This document shows, one piece after another, positions 1 to 8,331 of a stretch of 64,000 bases of DNA; position 1 is the stretch's first letter, and each line of letters opens with the position of its first letter. The DNA is from an uncultured Bacteroidales bacterium (GTDB lineage: Bacteria; Bacteroidota; Bacteroidia; Bacteroidales; P3), in contig ONEY01000001.1 of assembly GCA_900316965.1 (NCBI GenBank), positions 224,565-288,564 on the forward strand, in the 5' to 3' direction. Both the position numbers and the translations under genes were made by a program. The notes beneath the pieces were generated by a model that saw only the letters and a program-made list of their open reading frames with translations, made no database searches and was not told the origin of the DNA.

Positions 1-397
1 TTTGCTCAATACTAGCTTGAAGCAACTCGTTGTAGGCAGATGAATCCATCTCCTGCAGCTGCAATAAGTTGAGCAATTTGTCGTTAACTTCAGGGAAGTG
101 GTCGCCGATGATTGTCGCGGCGGTTTGGAAAGAAATCCTTTTACCGAGGCGAAACATCTTAAGCAAAGGTATTGCCACAAAATAGGTGACAATGAAAGTC
201 ATGGCGACGATGAAAAACCAGAAGAGGAAGGTTCGTACAGAGACGCTAAAGTATCCAAAATATTCCAATACAACGATGACAATGTAAAGTACCAAAAGGA
301 AGGCCGCAGAATAGAGAAGTCCTTTCAGAAGCCTGTTTTTGTAGTACTTGCGAATAAAAGCATCAAGTTTATCTATTATGGATGACTGTGACGACAC
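1..397 (-). CDS. DUF4175-family membrane protein, N-terminal part (cut by window edge)
   Basis: An open minus-strand frame runs off the left edge. It begins with a short polar segment containing DKLDAFIRKYY, then two strongly hydrophobic stretches (about residues 28-50 and 57-80), then FRLGKRISFQTAATIIGDHF and a KLLNLLQL segment. This order, two membrane helices followed by an IIGxHFPE..DKLLNxLQL segment, matches the N-terminus of large Bacteroidetes DUF4175 proteins as I know them; their function is unknown. No ATG lies between the upstream stop and the conserved part, so I chose the GTG at 395-397. Most of the gene lies outside the window. Confidence 0.7.
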   Translation of the reverse strand, partial: MSSQSSIIDKLDAFIRKYYKNRLLKGLLYSAAFLLVLYIVIVVLEYFGYFSVSVRTFLFWFFIVAMTFIVTYFVAIPLLKMFRLGKRISFQTAATIIGDHFPEVNDKLLNLLQLQEMDSSAYNELLQASIEQ

Positions 398-607
398 TAT
401 AACTACAATAATAAGATCATAATAATATAATTATGAAAAACGCCAAAGAATAATAATTATTGTCTATTATGGCAAAAATGGAGACAAGCGGTTATTATGG
501 GTACGATATTTTACACAAATCGTGTAAAAAAAGGATGCAAATAGATACATATATAGCAAACGATTTATAAAATAATAATAACACCGTTTAACAAAACACA
601 ATAAAAT

Positions 608-1006
608 ATGAAAACATTGAAGAAACTAACCATGCTGTTTTTTGTTGCAGCAACAATTATGACGACGATGTCATGCAAAAAGGAGACGGGAATTGAAGAA
701 AACCAGCTTTATGGGAAATGGAAACTACCCTCCGACGTAGAGTATGCTGAATTTCAAAACAGTATTATGGAAATCAAGAGCGACCACACAGTTATAATGC
801 ATGTAAGGGATTGGGAAATAACATACTCATGGACATTGAGCGACGATCGTTTTTTTGCCACACGCGATGTCAACGGCGTAAAAGCCGACATTGAGTTTAC
901 CATTGCCGAAATAAATACAAAAACTATGAAAATAGCTGGTACTTACGTGGTCAAAAGTTCAATAACACAAAGTTATAACATCAGCGGCATTATGACTAAA
1001 ATGTAA
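608..1006 (+). CDS. Small lipoprotein, possibly lipocalin-like
   Basis: A 132-residue protein with a lipoprotein signal: Lys-rich start, a hydrophobic core, then TTMSCKK, where the Cys at about 23 should be lipidated. The mature part opens with LYGKWKL, a GxW pattern common in lipocalin-like proteins of Bacteroidetes, and continues with alternating strand-like segments. It is probably anchored in the envelope. It stands alone, about 210 bases from the divergent DUF4175 gene, and ends just before a good terminator. The fold assignment rests on the GxW motif and the length only; the function is unknown. Confidence 0.7.
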   Translation: MKTLKKLTMLFFVAATIMTTMSCKKETGIEENQLYGKWKLPSDVEYAEFQNSIMEIKSDHTVIMHVRDWEITYSWTLSDDRFFATRDVNGVKADIEFTIAEINTKTMKIAGTYVVKSSITQSYNISGIMTKM

Positions 1007-1042
1007 AGGCGCATCTGATATTCTCTTTTTATAAATCGTTGT

Positions 1043-1071
1043 GGGTGCCAGTTATAGTGGCACCCTTTTTT
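1043..1071 (+). terminator. Rho-independent terminator after the lipoprotein gene
   Basis: GGGTGCCA and TGGCACCC form a perfect 8-bp stem around a 7-base loop, followed by a run of T. It lies 37 bases after the lipoprotein stop codon. Confidence 0.85.
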
Positions 1072-1152
1072 GTAACACTATCATTTATCCACTTTCACAT
1101 CCACAATACACCTGGTTTCAACCCTAATTATAGGTAATTCAGAAATAATGTG

Positions 1153-1160
1153 TATCTTTG
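1153..1160 (+). promoter_or_regulatory. -7 element (TATCTTTG) for the SDR gene
   Basis: TATCTTTG fits the Bacteroidetes -7 consensus TAnnTTTG and lies 19 bases before the ATG at 1180. I see no clear -33 TTTG. It decides the start of the SDR gene, because the longer frame from the ATG at 1150 would contain this promoter. Confidence 0.6.
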
Positions 1161-1179
1161 CATTTCAAAACAACAAAAA

Positions 1180-1980
1180 ATGAATAAAGTAATCCTAATT
1201 ACAGGAGCCTCATCAGGTTTTGGCAAAGCCATAGCTGAACGCCTGGCAGCAAAGGGCAACATTGTTTATGGTACAAGCCGCAAAGAGAAGGAAGACAAAA
1301 ACATACGCTTTTTGGTTGTTGATGTCCGCGACCGACAGACAATAGATAACGCCGTAAACCATATTGTAGAAGAAAGTGGTCGTATAGATGTTGTCGTTAA
1401 CAATGCCGGCATGGGTATTGGAGGATCTCTAGAGCTTGCCACCAACGAAGAAATAGAGCTTCAAATGGGGACAAACTTCAGGGGTTGTGTCAACGTTTGC
1501 CAATCGGTGCTTCCAATAATGAGAGAGCAGGGGGGAGGCCAGATAATCAACCTCAGCTCCATAGGAGGAGTTATGGGGCTTCCCTATCAAGGCTTCTATT
1601 CGGCATCAAAATTTGCCATAGAGGGTTTTACAGAGGCCCTTGCCGCCGAAGTGCGTGGATTTGGAATCAAAGTGAGCATGGTAGAACCAGGAGACTTTGC
1701 CACCAACTTCACCGCCCGAAGGGTTAACAGCGAAGCGACGTCAAAAAACGCCTCCTATTCGCAGAGTTTTGCCAGAAGCCTATCCATTATCGAGAAAGAG
1801 GAGAATGGCGGCCTAAAGCCCGAAATATTGGCAAAAAAGATAGAAAAAATAATAAATACCCGCCATCCTCGATTACGCTACGTGGTGGCAAATTTGGAAC
1901 AAAAACTGTCGGTGCTGCTGAAAAGAATAATTCCCGGCAACTGGATGGTGAGTATTTTGAGAAATTATTACAAAGTATAA
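1180..1980 (+). CDS. Short-chain dehydrogenase/reductase
   Basis: Classical SDR fold of 266 residues. The cofactor motif TGASSGFG is at 8-15, NNAG at about 74-77, the catalytic Ser region INLSS at about 123-127, and the YxxxK pair is Tyr140/Lys144. R34 in GTSRK after the second strand suggests NADP(H) preference, which is inference. The C-terminal 45 residues are basic and hydrophobic (SVLLKRIIPGNW), as in SDRs acting on membrane lipids. The start at 1180 fits the -7 element at 1153 and places TGASSG at the usual distance. The serine palmitoyltransferase cluster 0.4 kb away makes a keto-sphingoid or ceramide reductase role possible, but SDR substrate cannot be read from sequence. Confidence 0.9.
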   Translation: MNKVILITGASSGFGKAIAERLAAKGNIVYGTSRKEKEDKNIRFLVVDVRDRQTIDNAVNHIVEESGRIDVVVNNAGMGIGGSLELATNEEIELQMGTNFRGCVNVCQSVLPIMREQGGGQIINLSSIGGVMGLPYQGFYSASKFAIEGFTEALAAEVRGFGIKVSMVEPGDFATNFTARRVNSEATSKNASYSQSFARSLSIIEKEENGGLKPEILAKKIEKIINTRHPRLRYVVANLEQKLSVLLKRIIPGNWMVSILRNYYKV

Positions 1981-1992
1981 TTAAATAACGAT

Positions 1993-2364
1993 ATGAATAA
2001 TAAAGGTAAAGAAGTTTGCGAATACCTTAAAACAATCCGCAAGCAAATCGCAAAAGAGAACGGTATTGAGTTGGAAGAGAGAGAATGCCAATACGAAGGG
2101 CCTTGCAAAGGCACATGTCCTCGTTGCGATGCCGAATTGAAGCAGCTGGAGAACGCCGTCACAAAACGCGGAATATTGAGCAAGGCGGCTATTGTGGCAG
2201 GCGTTACGCTAAGTCTTGCGGCAACCTGTACAGATGTTCAAGGCGATGTGCCTTGCGATAATGAGCGATGTGACGATATTGACTATCCTGAAGACACTAT
2301 CCAAAGTCATAATAATGAAAAAGCCTCAATAGATTATGAGGCTATAGATAATGATATAGAATAG
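1993..2364 (+). CDS. Hypothetical protein with a CxGTCPxC cysteine motif
   Basis: A 123-residue protein beginning 12 bases after the SDR stop, so probably co-transcribed with it. The N-terminal 55 residues are charged (EVCEYLKTIRKQIA) and contain CQYEGPCKGTCPRCDAE, four cysteines in a C-x5-C-x3-C-x2-C arrangement that could bind metal. After a basic segment comes a hydrophobic stretch (about 64-78) ending in a Cys, and then an acidic tail with three more Cys and many Asp/Glu. I recall small Bacteroidetes proteins with the same CxGTCPxC block but know no function for them. The hydrophobic stretch is short for a membrane helix. Confidence 0.65.
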   Translation: MNNKGKEVCEYLKTIRKQIAKENGIELEERECQYEGPCKGTCPRCDAELKQLENAVTKRGILSKAAIVAGVTLSLAATCTDVQGDVPCDNERCDDIDYPEDTIQSHNNEKASIDYEAIDNDIE

Positions 2365-2369
2365 TTTTT

Positions 2370-3491
2370 TTAGATTTCTTTGCCAAATATGGCGCGTTTC
2401 ATAAGGGGTTCTGTCTGATAGGTAGTACCCCATATTTTTTCTGCCTCATTGCCAATAATCTGAGGATTGGTGTAAGCCCAAGTGACGTTGTTTTTGATGG
2501 CGTTGCGATTCATCTCAGCATAGTAGATGGAATGAACTCCACGTTTCTGCCAATCGGGGTGCACTCCGTTGAGCAGCAAATCGATAGTATCATATTTGCG
2601 TAAACCCCTCAACAGATGGTACCAACCGAATGGGAAGAGATGTCCGTTAGCTTTCTTGTAAGCCTCGGTAAGGCTGGGGATGCTGAGGCCGAAGGCGACA
2701 AGATTGTCGTCCTTGTCGACAACGAAGTTGACAAAGTCGAGGTTGACGAAAGGGAAATACTCTTTGATATAGACGTCTATTTCCTTATCGGTCATAGGGA
2801 CAAAGTCGTATAAATCCTTGAAGGCGTCGTTGAGGGTGTGGAAAAACTTACGAGCATATGGGTATACCTCTTTGCGTTTTTTGAAACGCAAAAGCTTGAG
2901 GTTGTAACGCTGCAGAATAAGCTCATTGATACGAGCCACCTTGTCGGGAATAGGTTGGCTGGCTGGCATTTTGTATTGCTGCCAGCGGCATTTGATGATG
3001 CAGCCGAGGCGTTCGATGAATTTGATGTAATATTCAGGGTTGTAGAGAGTGCTGAGATTCTGTCTGGCGTCGAAGCCCTCGATAACCCAGCATTCCTTAT
3101 CCATATCGGTAAAACCAAAGGGGCCTTCAATTTCAGTCATTCCTTTGGATTTACCATACTCGACGACCTTATCGAAAAGAGCCTTGCAAACATCGAAATC
3201 CTCGATAAAGTCGAACCATCCAAAACGCACAGCTTTCTTGTTCCAATGCTCGTTGACGCTATGGTTGATGATGGCTGCGACGCGGCCAACGACGACGCCG
3301 TCTCTCAAGGCGAGATAAGTCTGCAAATCGCAATGTTCGAGCGAAGGGTTCTTGTCGGTAAGGAGAGCTCTCTCGTCGCGGTTGAGAGGAGGCAAATAGG
3401 TAGGCACATCTTTGAAAAGCTTGTTAGGGAAAGCTATAAATTTGTTTAGGTCGCGGCGACTTTCAACTTTGCGTATTTCGATGGTGCTCAT
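2370..3491 (-). CDS. GNAT-like acyltransferase, candidate ceramide synthase
   Basis: A 373-residue protein with acyl-CoA N-acyltransferase features. Near the N-terminus YLALRDGVVVGRVAAI resembles the central strands and cofactor-facing turn of a GNAT domain. Later come GPFGFTDMDKECWVIEGFD and, in the C-terminal third, LLLNGVHPDWQKRGVHSIYYAEM, which has the spacing of a second GNAT acyl-CoA loop. It follows the serine palmitoyltransferase gene by 70 bases on the same strand. The bacterial ceramide synthase described in Caulobacter is also a GNAT-related protein encoded beside serine palmitoyltransferase, so N-acylation of a sphingoid base is a reasonable inference. An amino-acid or other N-acyltransferase is the alternative. 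Confidence 0.75.
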   Translation of the reverse strand: MSTIEIRKVESRRDLNKFIAFPNKLFKDVPTYLPPLNRDERALLTDKNPSLEHCDLQTYLALRDGVVVGRVAAIINHSVNEHWNKKAVRFGWFDFIEDFDVCKALFDKVVEYGKSKGMTEIEGPFGFTDMDKECWVIEGFDARQNLSTLYNPEYYIKFIERLGCIIKCRWQQYKMPASQPIPDKVARINELILQRYNLKLLRFKKRKEVYPYARKFFHTLNDAFKDLYDFVPMTDKEIDVYIKEYFPFVNLDFVNFVVDKDDNLVAFGLSIPSLTEAYKKANGHLFPFGWYHLLRGLRKYDTIDLLLNGVHPDWQKRGVHSIYYAEMNRNAIKNNVTWAYTNPQIIGNEAEKIWGTTYQTEPLMKRAIFGKEI

Positions 3492-3561
3492 GATAGTATA
3501 GTGTTAGAATGGTTCAAAGAAAGATAGAACAAGACGTTACATGGGAAACGTCATGCTGTTG

Positions 3562-4749
3562 TTATTGCAAAAGTCCAAGTTTCTTGAAACATTTGACTGT
3601 CTTCTCGACGGCGAAATCAACATGTTCGATGGTGTGAGTTGCCATCCAAGCCAAACGAATGAGGGTGTCCTCGGGAGGTACAGCAGGAGAGATGACGGGA
3701 TTGACAAATACGCCTTCGTCGAGGAGCATTTTGGTGACCATGAATGTTTTTTCGTTGTCACGAACATAGAGAGGGATGATGGGAGTTTCGGTGTTGCCGA
3801 TCTCAAAGCCTGCCTCGCGGAAAGACTTGAGGGCGTAGTTAGACACTTTCCAAAGATTTTCCTGACGTTCTGGTTCGCTGCGCATTATCTCGATAGCTGC
3901 GATGACCGAAGCAGTAGCTGATGGGGGTATGCTGGCTGTAAAGATGTAGGGACGGACGTTGTGGCGCATCCAGTTGATAGTGTCTTTGTCGGCAGCGATG
4001 AAACCGCCGATGGAAGCCAGGGATTTGGAGAATGTGCCCATGATGAGGTCGGTTTTGTCGAGGAGGTTGAAGTGGTCGGTAACTCCACGTCCCTCGCAGC
4101 CAAAGACGCCGAGGCCATGAGCCTCGTCGACCATAAGCGAAGCCTGGTATTTTTCGCAGATAGCGTGCATTTCGGGCAATTTGGCTACGTCGCCTTCCAT
4201 GCTGAAAACGCCGTCGGTGACAACGAGCTTGGCGGCGTCGATAGGACAACGTTGCAGAACGCGTTCCAGATCCTGCATATTGTTATGCTTGTATTTCAAG
4301 GTGTTGGCGAAAGTTAGGCGTTTACCTTCGATGATGGAGGCATGATCCATTTCGTCGAAGATGACATAGTCGCCACGACCTGTGACACAAGGTATGACGC
4401 CGGAATTGGCTTGGAAACCCGCCGAGAAAAGCATAACGCCATCCTTGCCGAGGAATTCGGAAAGGATGTTCTCGAGCTGTATGTGGATGTCGAGGGTGCC
4501 GTTGAGGAAGGGAGAGCCCGCGCAACCAGTACCGTATTTATCGATAGCAGCTTTGGCGGCCTCTTTGATCTTAGGGTGGTTGGTGAGGCCAAGATAGCTA
4601 TTGGAACCGAGCATGAGGACTTTGCGTCCGTTCATGGTAACCATAGTGTCCTGGTCGCTTGAAATTTCTCTAAAATAAGGATAAACCCCTTTGGCTTTGG
4701 CTTCTTGGGGAGCTGTGTATCTTGCAAGTTTTTGTTGCAGTGGCTTCAT
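3562..4749 (-). CDS. spt: Serine palmitoyltransferase (alpha-oxoamine synthase family)
   Basis: A 395-residue PLP enzyme of the family that joins an amino acid to an acyl thioester. Visible are GTGCAGSPFLNGT (73-85), the ring-stacking His136 in DHASII, the PLP-binding VDEAHGLGVFG (Asp208, His211) and the Schiff-base lysine Lys242 in GTFSKSLASIGGF. Relatives are AONS (bioF) and KBL; the N-terminal extension before the GSNSYLGL block and the GCAGSPFLNG sequence fit the soluble bacterial serine palmitoyltransferases of Bacteroidetes. Absence of biotin genes nearby and the GNAT-like gene downstream support this. It would make 3-ketodihydrosphingosine for membrane sphingolipids. Confidence 0.85.
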   Translation of the reverse strand: MKPLQQKLARYTAPQEAKAKGVYPYFREISSDQDTMVTMNGRKVLMLGSNSYLGLTNHPKIKEAAKAAIDKYGTGCAGSPFLNGTLDIHIQLENILSEFLGKDGVMLFSAGFQANSGVIPCVTGRGDYVIFDEMDHASIIEGKRLTFANTLKYKHNNMQDLERVLQRCPIDAAKLVVTDGVFSMEGDVAKLPEMHAICEKYQASLMVDEAHGLGVFGCEGRGVTDHFNLLDKTDLIMGTFSKSLASIGGFIAADKDTINWMRHNVRPYIFTASIPPSATASVIAAIEIMRSEPERQENLWKVSNYALKSFREAGFEIGNTETPIIPLYVRDNEKTFMVTKMLLDEGVFVNPVISPAVPPEDTLIRLAWMATHTIEHVDFAVEKTVKCFKKLGLLQ

Positions 4750-4819
4750 TAAAATAATATAAAATATATATACGGTTTAAAAGTGCAAAATAACAAAAAA
4801 AAAATGAAAAATATGGTAG

Positions 4820-5662
4820 TTAATTTGTTAAAAGTTTATGAACCTGTGCCGTCAATCTACTTGTTCCTAATCTAAAATTTTGACAATTAATAATTTCTTT
4901 TTTCAATATTTTTTTGGTCATAAAGTAATAGAGCATGGCGTCGGAAATAGTTGATATGCCGCCAGCGGCTTTAAAACCCACATTTCTTTGTGTTTTTGGA
5001 GCAAAATCGCTTAATGCGACAAGCATAATATATACACTTTCGGGGGTGGCGCCGACGGAGATTTTGCCTGTAGAGGTTTTAATGAAATCGGCACCAGCGT
5101 CGAGGACAACGCGCGAAGCGGCGTAGATGGCTTGGGGCGAAGGCAGCTCGCCGGTTTCCAAGATGACTTTCAACAACACCTGCTGGCCGCAAACTTCTTT
5201 GGCGTTGGCTATTTCCTTGTAGAGCAAATCGTATTTTCCGCTAATAATGTTGCCGCGATTGACGACAAAATCTATTTCATCAGCACCATGCGAAAGCGCG
5301 TATTCGACCTCGCGAAGTTTGAGTTCAAGGGGCAGTTGTCCTGAGGGGAAAGCGCCAGCTACCGAAGCCACTTTGATATTAGAAGAAGCAAGCTTGCTTT
5401 TGGCTGTGGCGACAAAAGCGGGGTAGACGCACACGGAAGCTACATGATTGTTGTTATGTGAGGTAAGGAGCGTTGAGTCGCAGAAATTGGCTATACTTTC
5501 CTCGGTATCAGAGTTGCCAAGAGAGGTGTTGTCAATGCAGCAGAAAATGTCGTTGAGCGCTGAAGATTTCTGAGCCTCGGACAAAGAGGCAATATGAATG
5601 TTTATGTCGTTGACAAGCGAAGAAAATATTTCGTTGTTGAAATGAAAGCTGTAATCGTACAT
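4820..5662 (-). CDS. deoC: Deoxyribose-phosphate aldolase
   Basis: Cleaves 2-deoxyribose 5-phosphate to glyceraldehyde 3-phosphate and acetaldehyde in deoxynucleoside breakdown. The TIM-barrel motifs are clear: VCVYPAFV (78-84), VAGAFPSGQ (101-109), EIDFVVN (129-135), LLKVILETG (163-171), the Schiff-base Lys195 in FIKTSTGK and the second active-site Lys231 in GFKAAGG. At 280 residues it is longer than the short E. coli type, with about 60 extra N-terminal residues. It begins 10 bases after the lutB-like stop and ends 70 bases before spt, consistent with one long transcript starting at rpiB. Confidence 0.93.
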   Translation of the reverse strand: MYDYSFHFNNEIFSSLVNDINIHIASLSEAQKSSALNDIFCCIDNTSLGNSDTEESIANFCDSTLLTSHNNNHVASVCVYPAFVATAKSKLASSNIKVASVAGAFPSGQLPLELKLREVEYALSHGADEIDFVVNRGNIISGKYDLLYKEIANAKEVCGQQVLLKVILETGELPSPQAIYAASRVVLDAGADFIKTSTGKISVGATPESVYIMLVALSDFAPKTQRNVGFKAAGGISTISDAMLYYFMTKKILKKEIINCQNFRLGTSRLTAQVHKLLTN

Positions 5663-5672
5663 AGAGACAAGA

Positions 5673-6824
5673 CTATGATTCTGTTTTGGTTTTATACTCT
5701 TTGTTGAAAGAATCGTGAGCTAGTGGAGGCATGCGGCGAGATTTGCTGACCTCGGAGGATATGTGTTTATAGAATAGATGTTTACGCATGAATTTGGATC
5801 TATTGAGTTTACCTCTGTTAGTCAGATTTTTTTTCAAAGCAGAGATGACGCGACGCAGACTTTTGTCGATGGAATCGTCGTTGACAAACTTCTGTCGCGA
5901 CCAGATGATCATATCTCTGATGGGCAGCGAGATAGGGCACACCTCTTCGCAGCGGCCACACAAAGTGCAGGCGTAGGTGAGATGTTTGTATGTGTCGACT
6001 GTTTCCAGATAGGGGAGAGAAACATGAGCGATGGGACCTGTAAAAACGTTGTTGTAAGGCTCATCGCCAATAGTTTGATAAACGGGGCAAACGTCGTTGC
6101 AGCGGCCACAACCGAGGCAGGTGAGAGCTGGGCGCAATTCCTTGTGCTGCAGCAGACAAGTGCGCTGATTGTCGATAATAAACAAGTAGTTGTTGCAATT
6201 TGACGACCCATTGAAGAGAATCATGTCCTGACGGCCGGCGTTGTTGCGATAGGAGACAATCTGTTGTATAACCTCTGCCCAGTCGCTATTGCACAGAATC
6301 TGGTTGATGGTGGCAAAAAAGACATTAGTCTTGGAGTTGGACAACAACTGGAAACTGTTGACCGACTGGTTGAGGAGAAGGATGCTGCCATTGTCGGAAA
6401 AGAGCATGTCGACGGGGAAAAACTGCATAGCAGCATCTTCGCTGAGGCTAATTTTCTCTTCGTGAAGAAAATATTTAATGCCCAATTCTCTGAAAATAGT
6501 GGAATTATTGACATTGGGCAGTCGCACCGACTTAGCCTTTTGGGCTTTGATCAAATATTTGAGATTGGAGAAAACATCGTTATAATCGGACGCCCAATAA
6601 ATGGCATTATGGGAATTGACAAATTTTTTTTCGAATTTCTGGAATTCTTCATCGAGATTATCAATACTTTTCATCATCGAGTACTCGAGCCTCGACGCGA
6701 TATATGAAGGATTCAAAAAAGGGTAGTTGCTATTTTGCTTAAGGGAAAAACGCTCAGGCATTTGACCCGAGGAGATAACCTTTTTTGAAGATTCATTAAA
6801 CTCTTGATGAAAATCTACAGACAT
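5673..6824 (-). CDS. LutB/LldF-like iron-sulfur protein (LUD domain plus two 4Fe-4S sites)
   Basis: A 383-residue protein with two ferredoxin-type clusters near the C-terminus: Cys236, 239, 242, 246 (CLGCGRCNDVCP) and Cys286, 289, 292, 296 (CTLCGRCEEVCP). The preceding 230 residues have the position and length of a LUD domain, including FNGSSNCNNYLF before the cysteines, but are weakly conserved in appearance. LutB works with LutA and LutC in L-lactate oxidation to pyruvate. Family members usually have 450-480 residues, so this one is short. No lutC is in the window, and the LutA-like gene lies 24 kb away. Gene order places it between rpiB and deoC. Confidence 0.75.
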   Translation of the reverse strand: MSVDFHQEFNESSKKVISSGQMPERFSLKQNSNYPFLNPSYIASRLEYSMMKSIDNLDEEFQKFEKKFVNSHNAIYWASDYNDVFSNLKYLIKAQKAKSVRLPNVNNSTIFRELGIKYFLHEEKISLSEDAAMQFFPVDMLFSDNGSILLLNQSVNSFQLLSNSKTNVFFATINQILCNSDWAEVIQQIVSYRNNAGRQDMILFNGSSNCNNYLFIIDNQRTCLLQHKELRPALTCLGCGRCNDVCPVYQTIGDEPYNNVFTGPIAHVSLPYLETVDTYKHLTYACTLCGRCEEVCPISLPIRDMIIWSRQKFVNDDSIDKSLRRVISALKKNLTNRGKLNRSKFMRKHLFYKHISSEVSKSRRMPPLAHDSFNKEYKTKTES

Positions 6825-6894
6825 CGAAAAAAAGCGAAAAGGTTAAACTATAATGACTTAGGATAAGGACAAAGGAGTATTGACAAAGGAATTG

Positions 6895-7338
6895 TTAGAG
6901 AATGAGTTTGTTGATTTTTTCGACACGACGTTGATGACGGCCGCCCTCGAATTCGGTATTGAGGAAAATGTCGACCATCTTAAGAGCCAATTCGGAGGAG
7001 ACGAAACGCGCGGGCATAGAGATGATATTGGCGTCGTTGTGCTGACGGCCAAGTTGGGCTATTTCCTCGTTCCAACAAAGGGCACAACGAACATTAGGAT
7101 ATTTGTTGACAGTCATTTGAACGCCATTGCCAGAGCCGCATATAACTATGCCACGCTTGTAGGTGCCATTATTGACAGCAGAACCCACTTTGTGGGCGAA
7201 GTCGGGATAATCGACACTGTCTGAGGAATATGTTCCCATATCCTCAACTTCGAAATCTTTCGATTTGAGATAATCGATGACAATTTTTTTCAGTTCATAT
7301 CCTGCGTGATCGGATGCGATAGGTATAATTTCTTTCAT
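6895..7338 (-). CDS. rpiB: Ribose-5-phosphate isomerase B
   Basis: Interconverts ribose 5-phosphate and ribulose 5-phosphate in the pentose phosphate pathway. The 147-residue length is typical. Visible are the substrate-binding SDHAGYELK (Asp10, His11), the VDYPDFA segment, and the active-site loop ICGSGNGVQMTVNK with Cys67 as the expected catalytic base. RCALCWN and RQHNDANI follow in the usual order; GSGNG replaces the more common GTGIG, which is frequent in this family. It is the first gene of the minus-strand run rpiB, lutB-like, deoC, spt, GNAT. Confidence 0.95.
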   Translation of the reverse strand: MKEIIPIASDHAGYELKKIVIDYLKSKDFEVEDMGTYSSDSVDYPDFAHKVGSAVNNGTYKRGIVICGSGNGVQMTVNKYPNVRCALCWNEEIAQLGRQHNDANIISMPARFVSSELALKMVDIFLNTEFEGGRHQRRVEKINKLIL

Positions 7339-8158
7339 ATTGTAATTTAGCGATAAATAATTTAGTATTGAAATAATTGATTGTTGTTAGAAGGACAATG
7401 AATTAAAATATTCAATACATGAAATATAATTGTAAAAGTAATTTTTATAATGAGAATGCAAATATACAAAAAAAGACTGGATGTTGAGATATAAAAACAA
7501 AAATAGTGGAGCTTGAAGGCAATGGCAAAACAAAATATTAGAATCTGGTATACGTTATAGAGACATAAAAGAAAAAAAATTAAAAAAACAGACATCAAAA
7601 AAAGGATGAGAAAAGGGGTCATAAGTCCGCTATAGGTCCGCTATGGGTCCGCTAAAAAGAGAGGAGAGAGGTAGTCAGTTTTTATAAAAAAAATGATGTC
7701 AAGCAGGAATAGTTCTCAACTATTATAAGACAAGCGCGGTTGATAAAAGAAATGGTGATGATTATTAAAACAATAAGCAATTATAAACATAGTCATGTTA
7801 ATTGTTGTGTGAATAAATGTTCAAAAAGCCGAAAATACTGTTGAAAGAAAAAATGATGTTGATTAAGGTTAAAAAAAATGCGATTTATCAAAACAAATCA
7901 CAAGGGAATTTAACAACAAATGGATTTCAACAAAGCTATGTGAAATGTGAAATCAACATATAGTTTATAACCATAGAAGATATTTGATTTTTAAAGGAAA
8001 ATGATGTTTATAACAGAGGTGAAAAATATTAAAAACGTTATATGGAAAGGGAATTTTCGAGAGAAATTAACAAATTAACAGCACAAAATAAAAAATAGAA
8101 AAAAATTAAAATTTTAATATTGATATTTTTTTGGCAGGAGACAGAAATAGATTTTAAA
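7339..8158. other. Long AT-rich intergenic region between rpiB and nadA
   Basis: About 820 bases between divergent genes, very rich in A and T, with no convincing coding frame on either strand. The only structure I notice is a short direct repeat at 7625-7653, in which TCCGCTA occurs three times separated by 3-4 bases. The region presumably holds the rpiB promoter, but I see no good TAnnTTTG on the minus strand near 7340-7450. An 86-codon minus-strand frame here is hydrophobic by base composition only. Confidence 0.6.
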
Positions 8159-8188
8159 TTGACAGCATCAATTTTTTTAGTAAATTTG
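8159..8188 (+). promoter_or_regulatory. Bacteroidetes-type promoter of nadA
   Basis: TTG(AC) at 8159 and TAAATTTG at 8181-8188 are separated by 19 bases, the expected -33/-7 layout. Transcription should start near 8195, leaving a leader of about 135 bases before the nadA ATG. The leader contains short complementary segments such as ATACC and GGTAT, but I recognise no known riboswitch. Confidence 0.7.
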
Positions 8189-8331
8189 CATTCTTAAGGA
8201 TACCGAAGAAATTGGTATATATCATTAATAATGAGAATTAAGAGATTGTACCGAGGTTTGGGTATCAAGAAATAGGCGAAAGTCAATCGCGTTTATAAAC
8301 TTGATTTTGTAATGTTATAAAATTATATAAT

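Noticed and set aside
98..385. 95-codon plus-strand frame at the left edge
   Set aside because: Antisense to a clear DUF4175 N-terminus; its residues have no coherent pattern.
1150..1179. Longer start of the SDR gene at 1150
   Set aside because: The -7 element at 1153-1160 would lie inside the coding sequence, and the 10 extra residues do not fit the family.
2838..3449. 203-codon plus-strand frame opposite the GNAT-like gene
   Set aside because: It is the antisense of a well-supported gene; long antisense frames are common opposite such codon use.
7362..7622. 86-codon hydrophobic minus-strand frame upstream of rpiB
   Set aside because: Composition follows from AT-rich DNA (Phe/Ile/Leu), no signal or motif, and it overlaps the presumed promoter region.
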